DNA of 64,000 bases from Sphaerolaimus hirsutus (GCA_964036195.1 OZ038452.1:17664704-17728703); one strand, 5' to 3'; counted from the stretch's first letter, positions 23,302 through 50,979 are shown. The notes: generated by a model not told the origin, from the sequence alone. Made by a program: numbers and translations.

Positions 23302-23653
23302 TACCGCAAATCCTCGAATAAGACCCCCCTCGCAAAACTCCCCTTTGAATACCCCCCCCCCCCGTTGGCGGGGTGAGGAAAAAATAACTCCCTCCTCTGT
23401 ATACATATCTGAATACTCTTTGTAATACATAAGAATATTAGCCTAAGACAGCGACAGCAGATACATGATGTATTTAAATATTTATATGCAGTGTATAACA
23501 CATCCTTTTGTTGTTGGACAGTAAAATACCTGAATTACAAGAGTTGACAGACGATGAATCAAGTCATGTTTTCTGGGGGAATAATAACTCCCCCTCAAAA
23601 AACTTATGACGAAAAAATAACTCCCCTGGGGTCTTATTCGAGGATTTAGGGTA
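23302..23653. mobile_element. MITE, TACCGCAAATCCTCGAATAA variant
   Basis: TACCGCAAATCCTCGAATAA and the inverted TTATTCGAGGATTTAGGGTA bound a segment with CCCCC/GGGGG tracts. It belongs to the TACCGTA superfamily. The stretch 22984-23301 shows nothing further. Confidence 0.65.
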
Positions 23654-23858
23654 ATATTGTGTTAATGTGGTTAGAACGGCGCGGTCAGGTGGCGCGTTGC
23701 AAACCCCCAAGGGAATAACCACTCTGTAGGGGTCACCCACTGATGAGAGAATGCAATGAAATTGAAGGTTGGCTACACGCTGTTGCTATTTTCACCACCA
23801 GATATCACTGATTGTGTCGACCTAAATAATCGCAGAAGTTACGAACAACTAATTCAGC

Positions 23859-25300
23859 TAAACCCCTGATCACCATAGTTGGCAGCTTTGAAGTTTTTTC
23901 ATTCAAAAATCTCTACCCCCCCGAACGTTGGCACTTAGCCAGAAATTGAAGTATACAAAATATACTTCAAAGTGTCCCCCAACTTACTAATTTGTCACCG
24001 TTGGCTAAGTTCCAATGTGGGCCATATAAACGGCCCACAAATTTTTAATATAATTTTTGCCTGATCACCATGGTTGGCAAATTGGTCTTTATGGATGCAT
24101 AACTCTGCCAATCAAGGCGGGATTGTGCTTCAAAAGCCACAATTGGTCAGAATTGGCACCCATCCAGCTCTGAGTGGAGTGGCGATGTTTGAAAAACATA
24201 TGTAGACCTACAGTCGTTCTTTTTCTGGCGAATGACCAAATTAGGCTAAAAATGGTTGGTTTAACCATTTTGAGACTTTTCAGCAGCAGAAAAGCCTCAC
24301 ACTACATCTATGGAGCTACACAAGTGTGTGTATGCCCTACAGGTGGGGGACAGGTCACTGGGTAACATTTTTATCATATTTGCAAATGTCAAATTCAAGA
24401 TTGCCAAGCTTTGCTGCTTCATTGCAAATGCCAGCAGGATCGAGCAGACATGGCAGAAGCACACATTGCACAGAAGGCTTAGTGCTTTCAGCTAAAGCGA
24501 TCTGTTTTTACTGCAATATTGCAATTTTTATGACAATTTTCAAGGGAAAATTGAATGTTAGAGATTAATGTGTTTTTCTTCCTGTTTCCTGCTTCTCAAG
24601 AACAATTCAATTTTGCTTTGAAAATTCTCATGAAAATTGCAATATTGCAGGAAAAGCAGATCACTTCAGCTGAAAGCACCAAGCCTTCTGTGCAATGTGT
24701 GGTTCTGCCATGTCTGCTCGATCCTGCTAGCATTTGCAATGAAGCAGGAAAGCTCAGCAATGTTGAATTTGACATTTGCAAATATGATAAAAATGTTACC
24801 CAGTGAACTGTCCCCCACCTGTAGGGCATGCACACACTTGTGTAGCTCCATAGATGTAGCACTAGGCTTTTCTGCTGCTGAAAAGTCTCAAAATGGTTAA
24901 ACCAAGCATTTTTAGCCTAATTTGGTCATTCGCCAGAAAAAGAATGACTGTAGCCCTACAGAAGTTATTCAAACATCTCCACTCCACTCAGAGCTGGATG
25001 GGTGCCAATTCTGACCAATTCTGGCCTTTGAAGCACAATCCCGCCTTGATTGGCAGAGTTATGCATCCAGAAAAACCCATTTGCCAACCATGGTGATCAG
25101 GCAAAAAATATATTCAAAAATGTGTGGGCTGTTTATACGACCCACGTTGGAACTTAGCCAACGGTGACATATGAGTAAGTTAGGGGACACTTTGAAGTAT
25201 ATTTTGTATACTTCAATTTCTGGCTAAGTGCCAAGATTTGGGGGGTAGATTTTTGAACGAAAAAACTTCAAAGCTGCCAACTATGGTGATCAGAGGTTTA
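23859..25300. mobile_element. Long foldback element (1.44 kb)
   Basis: The two arms of about 680-700 bp are inverted copies across nearly the whole element. The left begins TAAACCCCTGATCACCATAG; the right ends with its complement. Paired landmarks include GCTACACAAGTGTGTGTATG (24314) against its complement near 24845, and GATCACCATGGTTGGCAAAT in each arm. The central spacer is about 50-90 bp. No coding capacity and no clear target duplication were seen. Arms are more alike than in most other repeats here. Confidence 0.85.
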
Positions 25301-28300
25301 CTTCCCGCCCGCCACAAAAACTGCACCTCTAAATTATTTGCCAATGAGAAGCGTTACAAACGATCTTTTTCTAAAAATGTATCAAATGTGATGAAGCGTG
25401 AATCGTAGTTGACGCAATCACCGAATGAACCACAATACATTTCGGCATTGTGTAATTTTGTAGCTAGTCCAATTAACGGCTACGGCTAGAGTTATCGATA
25501 TCGACAACTTTTACCCACATTCGACAAAAAATTTATAGGGAATTGGTAAAAGTGCACAAAACTGAAGTTTGTTCGAAAAATCACAGCATTTTCATGCCGG
25601 CTTACATATTTATTTTAATACCTTCGTCACGTTGTTTTCTGTTGAACTCCACACCCACGACATCGACATAGGTCCCACACACGCTAGTTGACGCCAAAAT
25701 TAGCGTCAACTCAGAGTCAACTGGTCAAAAATTCAATTGACTCTGAGCCATATACAATATGTATCCAAAAAATCCCCTTCTTTCATTCTACATCAATCGA
25801 CTTCTCAATATTTCTTAATCAACACAGGTAAAAAATTAAAAATAGTTATACTTAAAACAGTTGACTCTGAGTTGACTCAATCGGCTTCTAAAAAGTAGCG
25901 TCAACCACCGTGTGGAGCGCCATAGTCACGAGTAAAAACAAAGTAATTACACTTCTACATTCGTTTATTCCATTAATGTCGCCATAAACATAAATACATT
26001 ATTATGGTATTGTTCCAGAAAAAAAAACTTGAACAAAATCTGGTTCCATGGTTGATAACCTGTACATAATTTCGATCGTTTTAAACAAATATTCAGATGG
26101 TCAAAACGCTATCTATTACTGTACAACTGCAGCTTATTTTGTTTACAGCGTCAAACTGGCTCACTCATTGAAAAAGCCTCTCTAAACAAGATCGTTCATA
26201 AACTGCGCAGAACATAAATGAAAAATTTCCATAAAAATGGTGGCTATACAATTGTCTGAATGGCGCCACAAAGTGCACCACGTCACCTAACCTACAGTAC
26301 AGTACCTTAGAGATTCCAGTGGCCGAGAAATTACCATACGCAAGTAAATGTATACCGATACACACTGATCTTAAAAGTTAATTAAAATACTCATGCAAAA
26401 GCGCCGCCGATACTGCATGCCGTTCACGTGCATTCTTTCAATTAAAACACCGAAAGTTACATGCAAAGATCAATTTGACCCGGCACACGCTTTAGCATAG
26501 CGTGAGACATCCGCCCATAACAAAGTCCTACCAAAACAGAGTGTTATTGTACAGCTGCAAACATGATGGTATGGTTTACAATTATAGCTCAAGCAGCAGT
26601 GATCAAACACGCGATGTTCCTCATAAATATGCAAAAACGCGGGCAACCAATGACCACAGCCACTGCCACCATATCATAAGAGTACGGAAAAAATTGCCTA
26701 AAAAAGTCTCAACGATCAGTGGTCAAATGGCACTGGCAGTGGTCATTGGCTCCGATCCAAAACAGCCCATCATCACCCTCACTCGATTTTTCCTGTCCAC
26801 GCCCACCTTCCTAATTATCATACACTCTGGCCCATCTGGCAACTCGCCAACCCACATTCGCTCAAAATACGCAACCGATGTTTCACCGAAATTCGCAAAT
26901 AATGTGAATGGAAGCGACCTGCATCGTCAGTGATCAAACGATTTGTAATGCGGGAATACCTGATCAGATAGCAAAGCTCACAAGTTTCCGTTCACATTAC
27001 CACGCTACAACCTGTGTATTTAAATGTGTAGCCCTTCAAACACACCCACCGGAACAAAACTCGACACTCGAACAAGCCAATAGCGATCTTACAACGTGGA
27101 AATGCATCGAACAAAATCGACATGTTTGCAAATCCACCCCCAAAAAGCCTCCATACAGATGAGGGATTACATCTTGACAAAAAATTCATCGTACGGAAGC
27201 TTAAGTATAAACTAGAGAATTGAAAAAATGATAATTTTCAAGTGCAGAATAACCGCGGCAAATTGAGCAGAAACAGTAAACTGAAAAACACTTGAAAATT
27301 AGCATTCTTGCGGCTACAGACCGCTGAATGTAAACATTTGCACAGAAAGTTTCCATATACCGTATTACCTCGAATTATCCCCCCCTTGAATGAACCCCCC
27401 CTCGAATAAACCCCCCCCCCTCAAAATGGGCTGCGGAAATAATAACCCCCCCCCCCGCGAAATACCCCCCCCCTCGGAATGATGTACGTCATGTACACAA
27501 TAAATACGTCATGTATGCAATGTACATGATGCATATTACTGTTAATTTGCATTGCAACTACACATAGACTAGTTTGTGTAGCTATCAACATTTTATTGTA
27601 CAAATGTCTCCTGTTTGGACACATTTATTACCTGTTTTGGGTATGCAAATGCTTACTATTTACTACGAAACTTACAAAAATTTCTGGCGAAATAATAAAA
27701 CACCCCCTCGAATACCCCCCCCCCCTCAAATTTTGCTGGCGAAATAATAAACCCCCATGGGGGTATTTCGAGGTAATACGGTAATACATGGAACAAATTA
27801 GAGCCCAGGAAAATTACCCACAGCATGAATCCAGGTATACAAGCAATGTTTCGAGAAAAAAGTGGGTGGATTGTTCATGAAATATGGTCAACTTAGTGTA
27901 GCGTTCAATCGGAAATCATAAAATTTACATCTTCAAGCTACATACAGAAACGAATTGACTCGACCTTTGATAGGAAATGCAAATGAATGAATAAAAAGCT
28001 AAGAGTGGAAACAAATTGCGCCGTATAGCTTTCCAATGACAATTACGACTTGAAACCCGTAGAGAATACGCAAAAGTAAGAAAGGTGTACATCGGTAAAA
28101 GAATTGAAAGTTGGTTGAGTTGACTGAAAACTCACTGGGAGAACTCATCGAAATGAATGCTGCTCCCAGTGGGTTTCATACAGTACTGTAGATTTTAGGC
28201 TGGCCTTCCAGCTACCATGTTGTGACGATATTCGGAAATGTCAAATAATGTCATTCAAAGTTCTCAGTTTGTTTTTTACCAACTGTGCCGAACAGTTGGA

Positions 28301-30660
28301 TATTTATGACTTCAACATAAGTTAAATGCTGTGTGACGACTAATAGCGGTGCCGAGCCGTAACCAGACTGTAAATGAATGCGAAAAGTAGTGAGACTTTT
28401 TTAGATTATCAAATATCGCCACAAGAGTGTAGATGGATACCTGGCCTTATGCATTTTTGTACAAATTTTCACTAGTAAACGCCGAATTTTTACCCAGAAC
28501 GAGCGATTTACGACACTGCTAGCATACGCGTTCCGGAATGAAATTGATTTAACACAAAACTGTATGCCACTTTGTCATAAATACAAAACAACGCATGTGC
28601 AAATTGCTCAATTTACCAGTAAAAGAACACAAGTAAAAGTTGAATACAAAAATATGTCTAGAAACGTTTCTTTTAACCCATTTCGGAGGAAGGCTCGTGA
28701 AACTTCATAACGAAAAAAACATCCGGAAAAATACTCGCGGAAAATGTGGGTTGCTTACACAACAAAACTTGCGCGGACATTTCTCCAACGGTTCTGTTTT
28801 TAATTTGGTACCTGTACAATTGTGAAGAAATTGGAGTAGCTCTGTTCAAGCGCAGAGAAATTGAGCTAAACAAATAATGGAAAACTTAGGTATACAAATG
28901 TTGAAAAGAATTGTTTACCAGATATTGACCAGTTAAGAAATACACACATCAGCTGGAAAAGAACAGACTACCGTAAATCTTCAAATAAGTCCCCGGAAGT
29001 TTTCTCATCAATTTTTTAGCTGGTCGGTTATTTAAGGTGGTGGACTTATTCAAGGATTTTCGATACGCCCCCTGTTTTGGCATTTCTCGAAGGCAACCCA
29101 TTGAACGAACTGGGCTGCAAGTAACCACGGCCAGTCCAGAATTATTGGAACAGTGCCAAGGACTGATAGATACCGAAAACATACCGGAAATATGACCGGA
29201 AATTTAGCGTAAAATTCTTTGGGTACAGACTGGCTGAGGTACCAACATCCAGCGTGTCAAGCATCAGTCCATCAATACAGGGAAAAAGCGACATCTCGAC
29301 ACAACGTTGGTCAGGGCTACTGTTGCCTAATGACTCAAATGAAAGAGAATTAATTAATACTTAATTAATACTCACGTTTTATCAATTACAAAGGAATGAA
29401 CGTGCATCATTGCCAAACCAACATTGTGAAACTAAGAGCGATGAAATTTTTTTCAGAGAACGTTTCTCGTGAGCCAATCTGACAAATAAATAAAAAGACA
29501 TTTACTCAAAATGTATCACTTTACACAATCTAGGAAAAGTACCCATCACCAGAAGACACTTTGTACTTACAACAGCGATCGCAACCGCAATTCTACCGCA
29601 TTTAATTACGAGTTTTCCACCAAATAATCTTTAAAAACGCGTATGCAAAGAACCAGCAGTGCGCCATTTCTGAAGACAACCGAGATGTTTTCCGAGACAA
29701 TGTGCCAAATTGAACTGTTCAGAAACCAATCCCGCCAACTGACAAATGACAATACCCGATTGAACTTTTAAACCCACTGTAAAATATTAATTGGGCTTTA
29801 TTAACTATTAAATATTAACTGGTATTAATTTTCACTTGAACACAATTAGTCAATTGATAAGTGTGCGGAATTGATAGTGGACATAAAGTAGAAGTCATCT
29901 CTGGAGCAACGGAAATGTCACCCTGTGGATTTCTACACAAATGACCAAAGCATCTAAATGTATGTACAACGTGGGTGCGACGTGGCCAAGCTATTTATGA
30001 TGAAAAAACGCTTCTCGTAGAAAAATGTAAAAATAAAGTTTTTCCAGGCATTGGGATCGTTAGGACACCAGATGTAAAATAGAATTACTAGCTAATCATG
30101 AAAAACTCCAAAGGAAAAGTTTCAAGCGAAGACAGTGGAATTGTTTTTAGGATTTTCGTACTTTATAAATCACAATCTACAGGACATCTAGACAACCAAT
30201 AGCAGTCCTCGAGGGGTGATATTTAGAAATTTCTATCGCGACAGTACCATGATTAAAACATTCGCATCGACAAACTTTGAATGAATCGTTACCGGTTGTT
30301 TTTAAAAACGGGCCTGTCGCGATAAATCGCTTGGATAAAATCTGTACGCCGAAAGAAATCGTTATCAAAATACCTTGTGTCAAATTCCCCACTCCCTCAA
30401 ATTATCTCGAAATTTGCCAAAAACGCGATGCGACGAACATTCAGTAAGTGCGTTTACAACACGCGATGGCCAGTGTGCAGTAGTGCCCCCGTTAAATGGG
30501 GGGGCGGGGGGGGGCAGCCCCCAAACCACATCCAACTATTCAAAAACACTTTTTGCAACCTAACACAAAAAATCCATATTTTCAGCAACCACCCCCCCTG
30601 CCCCCCAATTTCCCGCCGCGCACCCAGCCACCGCGTGAGCAAGCGGACACTCACCGGCGC
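25301..30660. other. Spacer without a supported gene
   Basis: It contains a diverged CACACACTAGTTGACG foldback (about 25677-25920), a TACCGTA-family MITE (27358-27783) and a short TACCGTA relic near 28970-29070. The remaining sequence is AT-rich with only short open frames that show no exon-like bias or splice sites. The 30480-30660 part is the C-rich 3' flank of the MNK gene. Confidence 0.5.
27358..27783. mobile_element. MITE, TACCGTATTACCTCGAATTA variant
   Basis: TACCGTATTACCTCGAATTA at the left and TTTCGAGGTAATACGGTA at the right. Internal CATGATG/GTACATGATGC words match those in the copies at 8125-8530, 30940-31235 and 49873-50253, defining a subfamily. Confidence 0.75.
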
Positions 30661-44907
<14,247 letters not shown>

Positions 44908-45280
44908 TGGTTCGCCGCACTCGCAATCTGAATTGCTTTTAACATTTAATTAGCGGAAACGGGCAAAAGAGCACAGATAAGAGAACTGCATAGTCGCTCG
45001 CATAAATATGAAAACTGTGCGCGGATATAATATGAGCACTGTTGTTCGCTGAAATATAGGACATCAAAATACGTGTCAATTAAATTCAACTAAACTAGTC
45101 AATTATGTTGTTTTAAGTTTTGTTTCTGTAAAGTGTGATGATGTTTAAACTTTTTGTATTATTTTTTTGATATTCAGTTGACACGAGTTTGTGATGTCAA
45201 CTAGTGTGGGGGCCAAAAGGGAGCGGCAACTTTTTTGCTGACTTTCAGGGAAGGAAATCTGGAGCGCTTCCATAAGAAAT

Positions 45281-45480
45281 NNNNNNNNNNNNNNNNNNNN
45301 NNNNNNNNNNNNNNNNNNNNNNNNNNNNNNNNNNNNNNNNNNNNNNNNNNNNNNNNNNNNNNNNNNNNNNNNNNNNNNNNNNNNNNNNNNNNNNNNNNNN
45401 NNNNNNNNNNNNNNNNNNNNNNNNNNNNNNNNNNNNNNNNNNNNNNNNNNNNNNNNNNNNNNNNNNNNNNNNNNNNNNNN
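45281..45480. other. 200-base assembly gap
   Basis: A run of exactly 200 N. The 40 bases on each side are near-identical (ACTTTYAGGGAAGGAAATCT then GGAGCGCTYCCATAAGAAAT), so the missing sequence is probably more copies of a tandem repeat and the true length is unknown. Confidence 0.95.
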
Positions 45481-46025
45481 ACTTTTAGGGAAGGAAATCT
45501 GGAGCGCTCCCATAAGAAATTTTTTTGACAGAAGCGGCACCACTAAACCTGTAACCAGAGATGAAAAAATCTTTCAAAATACATTCATTATTTTTCAAAT
45601 TAAATCAAATTTTTGTGAAAAACGTACAAAACGGGGAATAGAGAAAAAACGTGCCACCCCTACCTATTACTCACCACTTTTGTCATCGTCCTCAAAGTAA
45701 AACATCGCGGTGTTATTGTCCAAAAATTCGCAAACGGGAAACGACAAATTCCAGTATGCAAATCGTGCCAAAAAAACTGCCGAGTGCCCGAATCAATTTG
45801 ATCCGCGCAAAAACCAGTAGTGTATATCAAACTCGATAGAAATCGGTCTAGGCAATAGTGGCGATAGTTCGGTTGACCCAAGGAGCTCAGCTGAGAATAG
45901 TGTGTATGAGCATCCGCATTGGTTGGTTTTGAGCGTTCGTGTAGAGCTTTTCCTTTTCCGGTTGTAGTCACTCGATCCGCAGGGGGGAGGGATGTTTCCC
46001 GTAGGCGGGTGGTGCGTCGGCCGGC

Positions 46026-46220
46026 CTGGGGGCACTCACAGACCTTGTAAAGTGCCCTGTAAAATGTCAAATGTCATGCGAAGTGTCAAAAGTCATGTAA
46101 AATGCCCGGTAAAATAGCAAACGTCCGTTTGCCATTTTACCGGGTATTTTCCATGACTCTAGACACTTTGCATGACACTTGACATTTCACAGGGCACTTC
46201 ACAGTGTCCGGGAGTGGCAC
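46026..46220 (-). mobile_element. Second introner-like MITE with CCTG duplication
   Basis: The element 46029-46219 begins GGGGCACTCACAGACC and ends GTCCGGGAGTGGCA, flanked by CCTG at 46025-46028 and 46220-46223. As in the MNK copy, on the minus strand it reads CAG/GTGCCACTCCC..GCCCCCAG/G, so it would be spliced as a 195-nt intron. Flanking minus-strand sequence is open (46374-46221, then a short tail to a stop near 45975), with an acceptor-like site at 46375. Whether this is a coding exon pair or an MNK 5' untranslated exon is unknown. Confidence 0.65.
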
Positions 46221-48918
46221 CTGGTCGCCTGTCTTTGGGCTACCCGTGTTCCGAGTGGAGTAGTGTTTGAGGTGTGGCTAAGCGTTCGCCCCGGCAGACG
46301 CGGCTGGCCGTTGTTGCTTGCCGATCGAGCACACGCACACGCGCCCCGTCCGCTGCTCCGCGCTCTCCTGCTCGCTGTGGGTGGGCAGAAGTGTGAAAGT
46401 GGACAAGGGAAACCGCGACACAATTTGGTTGTCGGCAAGGTTTTTTAGGGGAGATTAACTCATGGGAACTGTGAATATACACCGTTGGGTGGCTTGTTCA
46501 ATCAGAAACGGAAGGAATTGGACAGCGTATATTCACAGATGCAGAGAAAAGGAATGCTGCTGCCCAAAAACACCTTGTCGGCCGATGAAATTTCGATAGA
46601 GTACAAGTATCTTGTATCGAGTACAGATGACAAGTAAAAACGTGCTAATAAATATGGATGAAGTTAATATTTTCGCATAAATACCAAGTTGACGTGGGTA
46701 ACAAGCGGAAATGACGCAATGTTTTGCATCGCTTTTGTTCAAAACACATCCCGCCAAATAGATAAAGTGAAGGCGGCCTTTGAGGAGCAAATAAACGCCG
46801 CTCAAAGGCGAATGTCGAACAAACAAAGAATGGACTCGACCGCCAGCAAAACAAATCGGATAGGAGCGGCGTGGTCAAATGGATATCGCGTTTCTCATTT
46901 GGATACAAGGTAAATATCAAACACAAGCGATTCCAAACTCGATCAAGATGTATTTTTGTAGTTTCCGATCTGATAAACAAATCAGTTGGTAGAATTTTAT
47001 CAGGGAAATGATTGAACTTCAAACGGCAACCCCGCATCGCAATCAACCCGATCCTAAACAACATTATTCCGTTGACGCGTCATCTATGGCAAATTACCAG
47101 AATCCAAACGACCGGCGATGTGCGCAACTGAAGCTTCCAGAACTTGGACCTGCGCCAACGGTTACTTGTTAGTGATGTACAAATTAACGATCAGATAATT
47201 ACACAATCATTCTTCGGAGATCGTGAATCAGAGAAGATTATTATGATACCGGACAGAGCCGCGTCTAAAACGTCATGTTAAAAATGGAAATCAATAGTGG
47301 GAATATGCGCATGAGTGAAAAAGCTAGACAAGCAGTTCCAATATTTACACGAAAACTAGCCATGTACAAATGCCAACGTTTCAGCTCCGCCCACCATCTA
47401 CTCAAAACCGAAAACAGCACGGGCGGAAAGAAAATTACAATAGCGACGACTCATCGATGAACTTTTTCGGATAAAGCAAGCAAATAGCTGACAGGGGACA
47501 CTCCCAAAGTCAGACGCTGTAAAATACCCTGCAAAATGTCAAATGTCACGCAAAATGTCAAAAATCACGTAAAATGACCTGTAAAATGGCAAACAACAAC
47601 AGGCGCGTCTGGCTGTGGCAAAATGGCAACTTCTCCGCCAGTGCGCAGCCATGTGACCCGCGCGATCACGCCACCGCGCGAGCGAGTCGCTTTGTGTGCG
47701 CTCGCAATGAATGACCTGTGCCTGACCGCATTTGAATCTGCGCGTTTTTGGCTCGGCTGCTGGTTGACGCTGAGCCTATTACAATGGACGCAAGCGCGAA
47801 TTGTATTGTAGCGTGTTTTTGTGACGGTGACTTGACGTTTCGCCGCGAAACGTTCGCGCAGAAATGAAAACACCGGGGGGCGTCACCGGCGAGATGTGTA
47901 GCGAAGACTTGAAAGCAACCGATCACTTTTTTCGAATGATCTTGTTTTTATGCCAGCTGGGATTCTGTGCTTTCGTTCATCCACGTTCAACTAACGAAAT
48001 GGTATGTTTTCCGAATAAGGATGCAAAACGTGTCCTTCAAAAAAATGTACAGACGAATGTGTAGCCAGATCGAACGAATGTGTATCCAGATGCCATGTTG
48101 CGAAATATTTAATAGAAAAAACTAAAACTTCGGTCGACGTTTGTCACTCAGGTGTCCTGAGGGTCGAGTGGAGTTATGCTCCTATAGATTGGGGCGTCTG
48201 TTTGTGCACTAGAGTCCAGTTATAGGTTTTTCGCCATATTGATGTTTTCGGGGGTCAAAGGCGTGTGTAAAAAATGTCGCGTGCCTGTGTTATGAAACAT
48301 TCTGCGTATGCGTGTAAAGTAGAACTGTTATGCTTGCATAATGCATATCAGCTGTTAAATCAGATCAGACTACTAGATTTAGATATATTTTATAATTAAT
48401 TTCTTAAGAAGACTGCTCAATTTGTTCGTTCTATACTTGTATGTACATGTCAATTTTCCATGTTGTTCAAAATATGCTATCTCGGTTGTCGATTTTAGCC
48501 AACTTTGAATATGAATTTATCAAAATTTTAGATCCATTGACAGTGCCTATTCAAAAGTACATTCACTACAAACTTTTACCACGCTTGTTATGCAACCGCA
48601 ACGGTTCCATTTCACACGCATACACAGAATGTTGCATAACATGGGCAAAAGCCACATTTTTCTGCACGCACCGATGAGACGCGCGATTCTGTGATGCGCG
48701 CGGCGGTCATCACGCGAAAAAAAGCCAAGCTGACATAGGAGCATAACTCCACAACGCCGTCCTGAGTTCTGCAATCGTTGCAGCAGCGAATGGAAGCTCC
48801 TGACGAAACTATTGCAGGTGACGCGTATTTTGCTGTTGCATATTCCAGCGCCTACATACACCGATCATTTCCATGTAAAGCAGGCTGCTGTGAAGGTCTT
48901 TGAACCTACTTTGGCATT

Positions 48919-50923
48919 ATGCCAAATCTTCGTGATTTGTTTAAACTCTCAGTCCATGCACTGGTACTCTCTGTCACCAATTATTTGCATATCCCAGAGG
49001 CGGCTAAACGCTCTCAACTGCGCGATTATGGTAAATTATGCGAAGATTTGGTGGTGAAGTCAGGAGAAGTCATCGAACAGTGGAAAGATGTACAGCAAAA
49101 TTTTCCCACAGCCGATGCTCCCTGTCATTTCAAACTTGGAGTGCGTTTGGGTTTTGGGTTTCAGCTGTTAGCTCCCAGCATTAGGTCATAGTGCCTTTTT
49201 AACATATCGTAAATCCTCGAATAAGTCCACAGGGGAGTTATTTCTTCGTTTGACTTTTTTGACTGGGAATTTTTTCGAGGGGAGGAGTTTTTTTTCGTTA
49301 ACATCCGAATGTTAGGTAAACTGCATTATCTATATATTGAGGATTTACGGTATTTACAATGGCAGAATAGGGCATAGTTTTTTATCAGTCAACAAATTTA
49401 GCCCAATATTTGGAACAGAGAACCCAATAACTTAATTAACAATAGCAATAATCTAAGCCACTTACAAATGGAAAAATACACGTTCTGTTCAAAAATACGC
49501 TTTCAAATGTAATCTTAGCAATGAAAATGTTGCACTACCATATTTTCGTCACAGGATGCACAGCCAGAAGTGTGCCCACTGGACTCATTGTGTCGTTCTG
49601 GCAACGATCCAATGGACAAGGCGATCGCCGCGCTCGTGTCCGTGTGCATCGAGACGGATAAACTGGTGCAAGAGGGGTACGAGCGGCATCTGCCCGCCCT
49701 GTTGCTGTTCGGTCAATGTGGTAGGTAGGGTTGGTAAAAAATAGAATTTTCAAGCTGCCCAATTCTAAATAAAAAATTGCATTGGTCAAATTCTATCCCA
49801 TTTTTCTTTGAAACAACTTCAGGTTTATAGATGCAAAATAGCTGAATAAACTTATAGCTTTCTATTGTAGTATACAGTATTACCTCGAAATACCCCCATG
49901 GGGGTTTAGTATTTCGCCAGCAAAATTTGAGGGGGGGTTAATTCGAGGGGGGTTTATTATTTCGCCAGAAAATTTCGTGGAATTCGTAGTAAAGAATACG
50001 CTATTTCCTGCACAAAAACGGTAATAAATGTGAGAATATAGGTTTTATTGGGGCTATAGATGTACATCTGTACACAAATGAGCGTATAAGAGTAGCTGCG
50101 ATGCAAATAAGTAGTAATAAATACATCATTGCATACATGATGTACATCATTCCGGAGGGGGGGGGGTAGTTCGAGGGGGGTATTATTTCCGCAGCCCATT
50201 TTGAGGGGGGGGGGGGGTTAATTCAAAGGGGGGATAATTCGAGGTAATACAGTAATAAGTAGAGATTATGCAAAGAATGAAGGTTGGTTGCCTTAAATTT
50301 TAAGGTAAATAATTTGTAATTAGCTGTGTGAATCACATTCCATCGACCATTTGGAATTTTGAGCATGTTTTCTATATCGGAGAAATCTGGCTTTTGGAGG
50401 TTGTTTTCATTGGTTTTGTGTTTTTTTATACTGTTAAACCTTCCTGCATGCTTGCATTTGGGCATGGAATATCGCTTTATTAAAGTTATAAGAGAAGGCT
50501 AACAGATAGAGAGTCATGTATAGGGTTGGCACTTAATTTTGTAAACTGTTTTTAATCTGATTTTTTTAAATCAATTTTTTAAATGTGATTTTTTTAAATC
50601 AATTTCTTCAATTGATTTTATAAAATCAAGGCGTTTAAAAAGTTGATTTTTTACCGACCCTAGTCATGTTCACACTGGCTCGATGCACCACCACAGACTA
50701 CGCCGATGGCGGCGCGGAGGCGTGCTGGCGGTGGCCGGGCACGGCGGTCGCGTCGGCCGACAACATATTCTCGTCGCTCGGCCCCGCCCACCAGCCGCAC
50801 GGCGACGGGCACAGACTGAGTGGCGGCGACTGGCTGGGCGACCTGCAGGCGGCGCGCGCCTGGCTGCTGCGTTGTTCGGACGCCGCTGCGAACGCGCTCC
50901 AGCACTTGGCTGCTTTGGCTTCG
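48919..50923 (+). CDS. Unrecognised gene, three exons joined in phase
   Basis: Exons 48919-49140, 49555-49720 and 50697-50923 join with matching phases. The first starts at an ATG (PNLRDLFKLSVHALVLSVTN), though a strong acceptor at 48950 could make it internal. It continues with the helical KLCEDLVVKSGEVIEQWKDV. Exon 2 reads MDKAIAALVSVCIETDKLVQ and ERHLPALLLFGQC. Exon 3 reads DNIFSSLGPAHQPHGDGHRL and GDLQAARAWLLRCSDAAANA. It is a helix-rich protein; I do not recognise the family. The third donor (TCG/GTCAAG) is weak, and the reading frame then runs into retrotransposon sequence, so the next exon is beyond the insertion. It is divergent from the MNK gene. Confidence 0.6.
49873..50253. mobile_element. 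MITE, TACAGTATTACCTCGAAATA variant
   Basis: TACAGTATTACCTCGAAATA and the inverted TTCGAGGTAATACAGTA bound an element with GGGGG tracts and internal TACATGATGTACATCATT, like the copy at 27358-27783. It lies in an intron of the 48.9-kb gene. Confidence 0.72.
50521..50662. mobile_element. Short hAT-like MITE just upstream of an exon
   Basis: TIRs TAGGGTTGGC..CCGACCCTA, with flanks GTCATGTA/GTCATGTT (7 of 8 match). At 142 bp it is the smallest family member. It ends 34 bp before the exon at 50697, so its T-rich right arm may serve as the polypyrimidine tract. Confidence 0.8.
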
Positions 50924-50979
50924 GTCAAGTGTGTTTTTGGATTGTTTCGTGATGCGTCATGTGTACACCAGTTTATCTG

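Noticed and set aside
46770-46912. Plus-strand open segment (DKVKAAFEEQINAAQRRMSN) with a donor at its end
   Set aside because: Looks exon-like, but its phase does not fit the 48.9-kb gene and no partner exon was found.
47623-47811. Open frames on both strands in a GC-rich stretch
   Set aside because: No splice signals or domain; probably a regulatory or untranslated region near divergent promoters.
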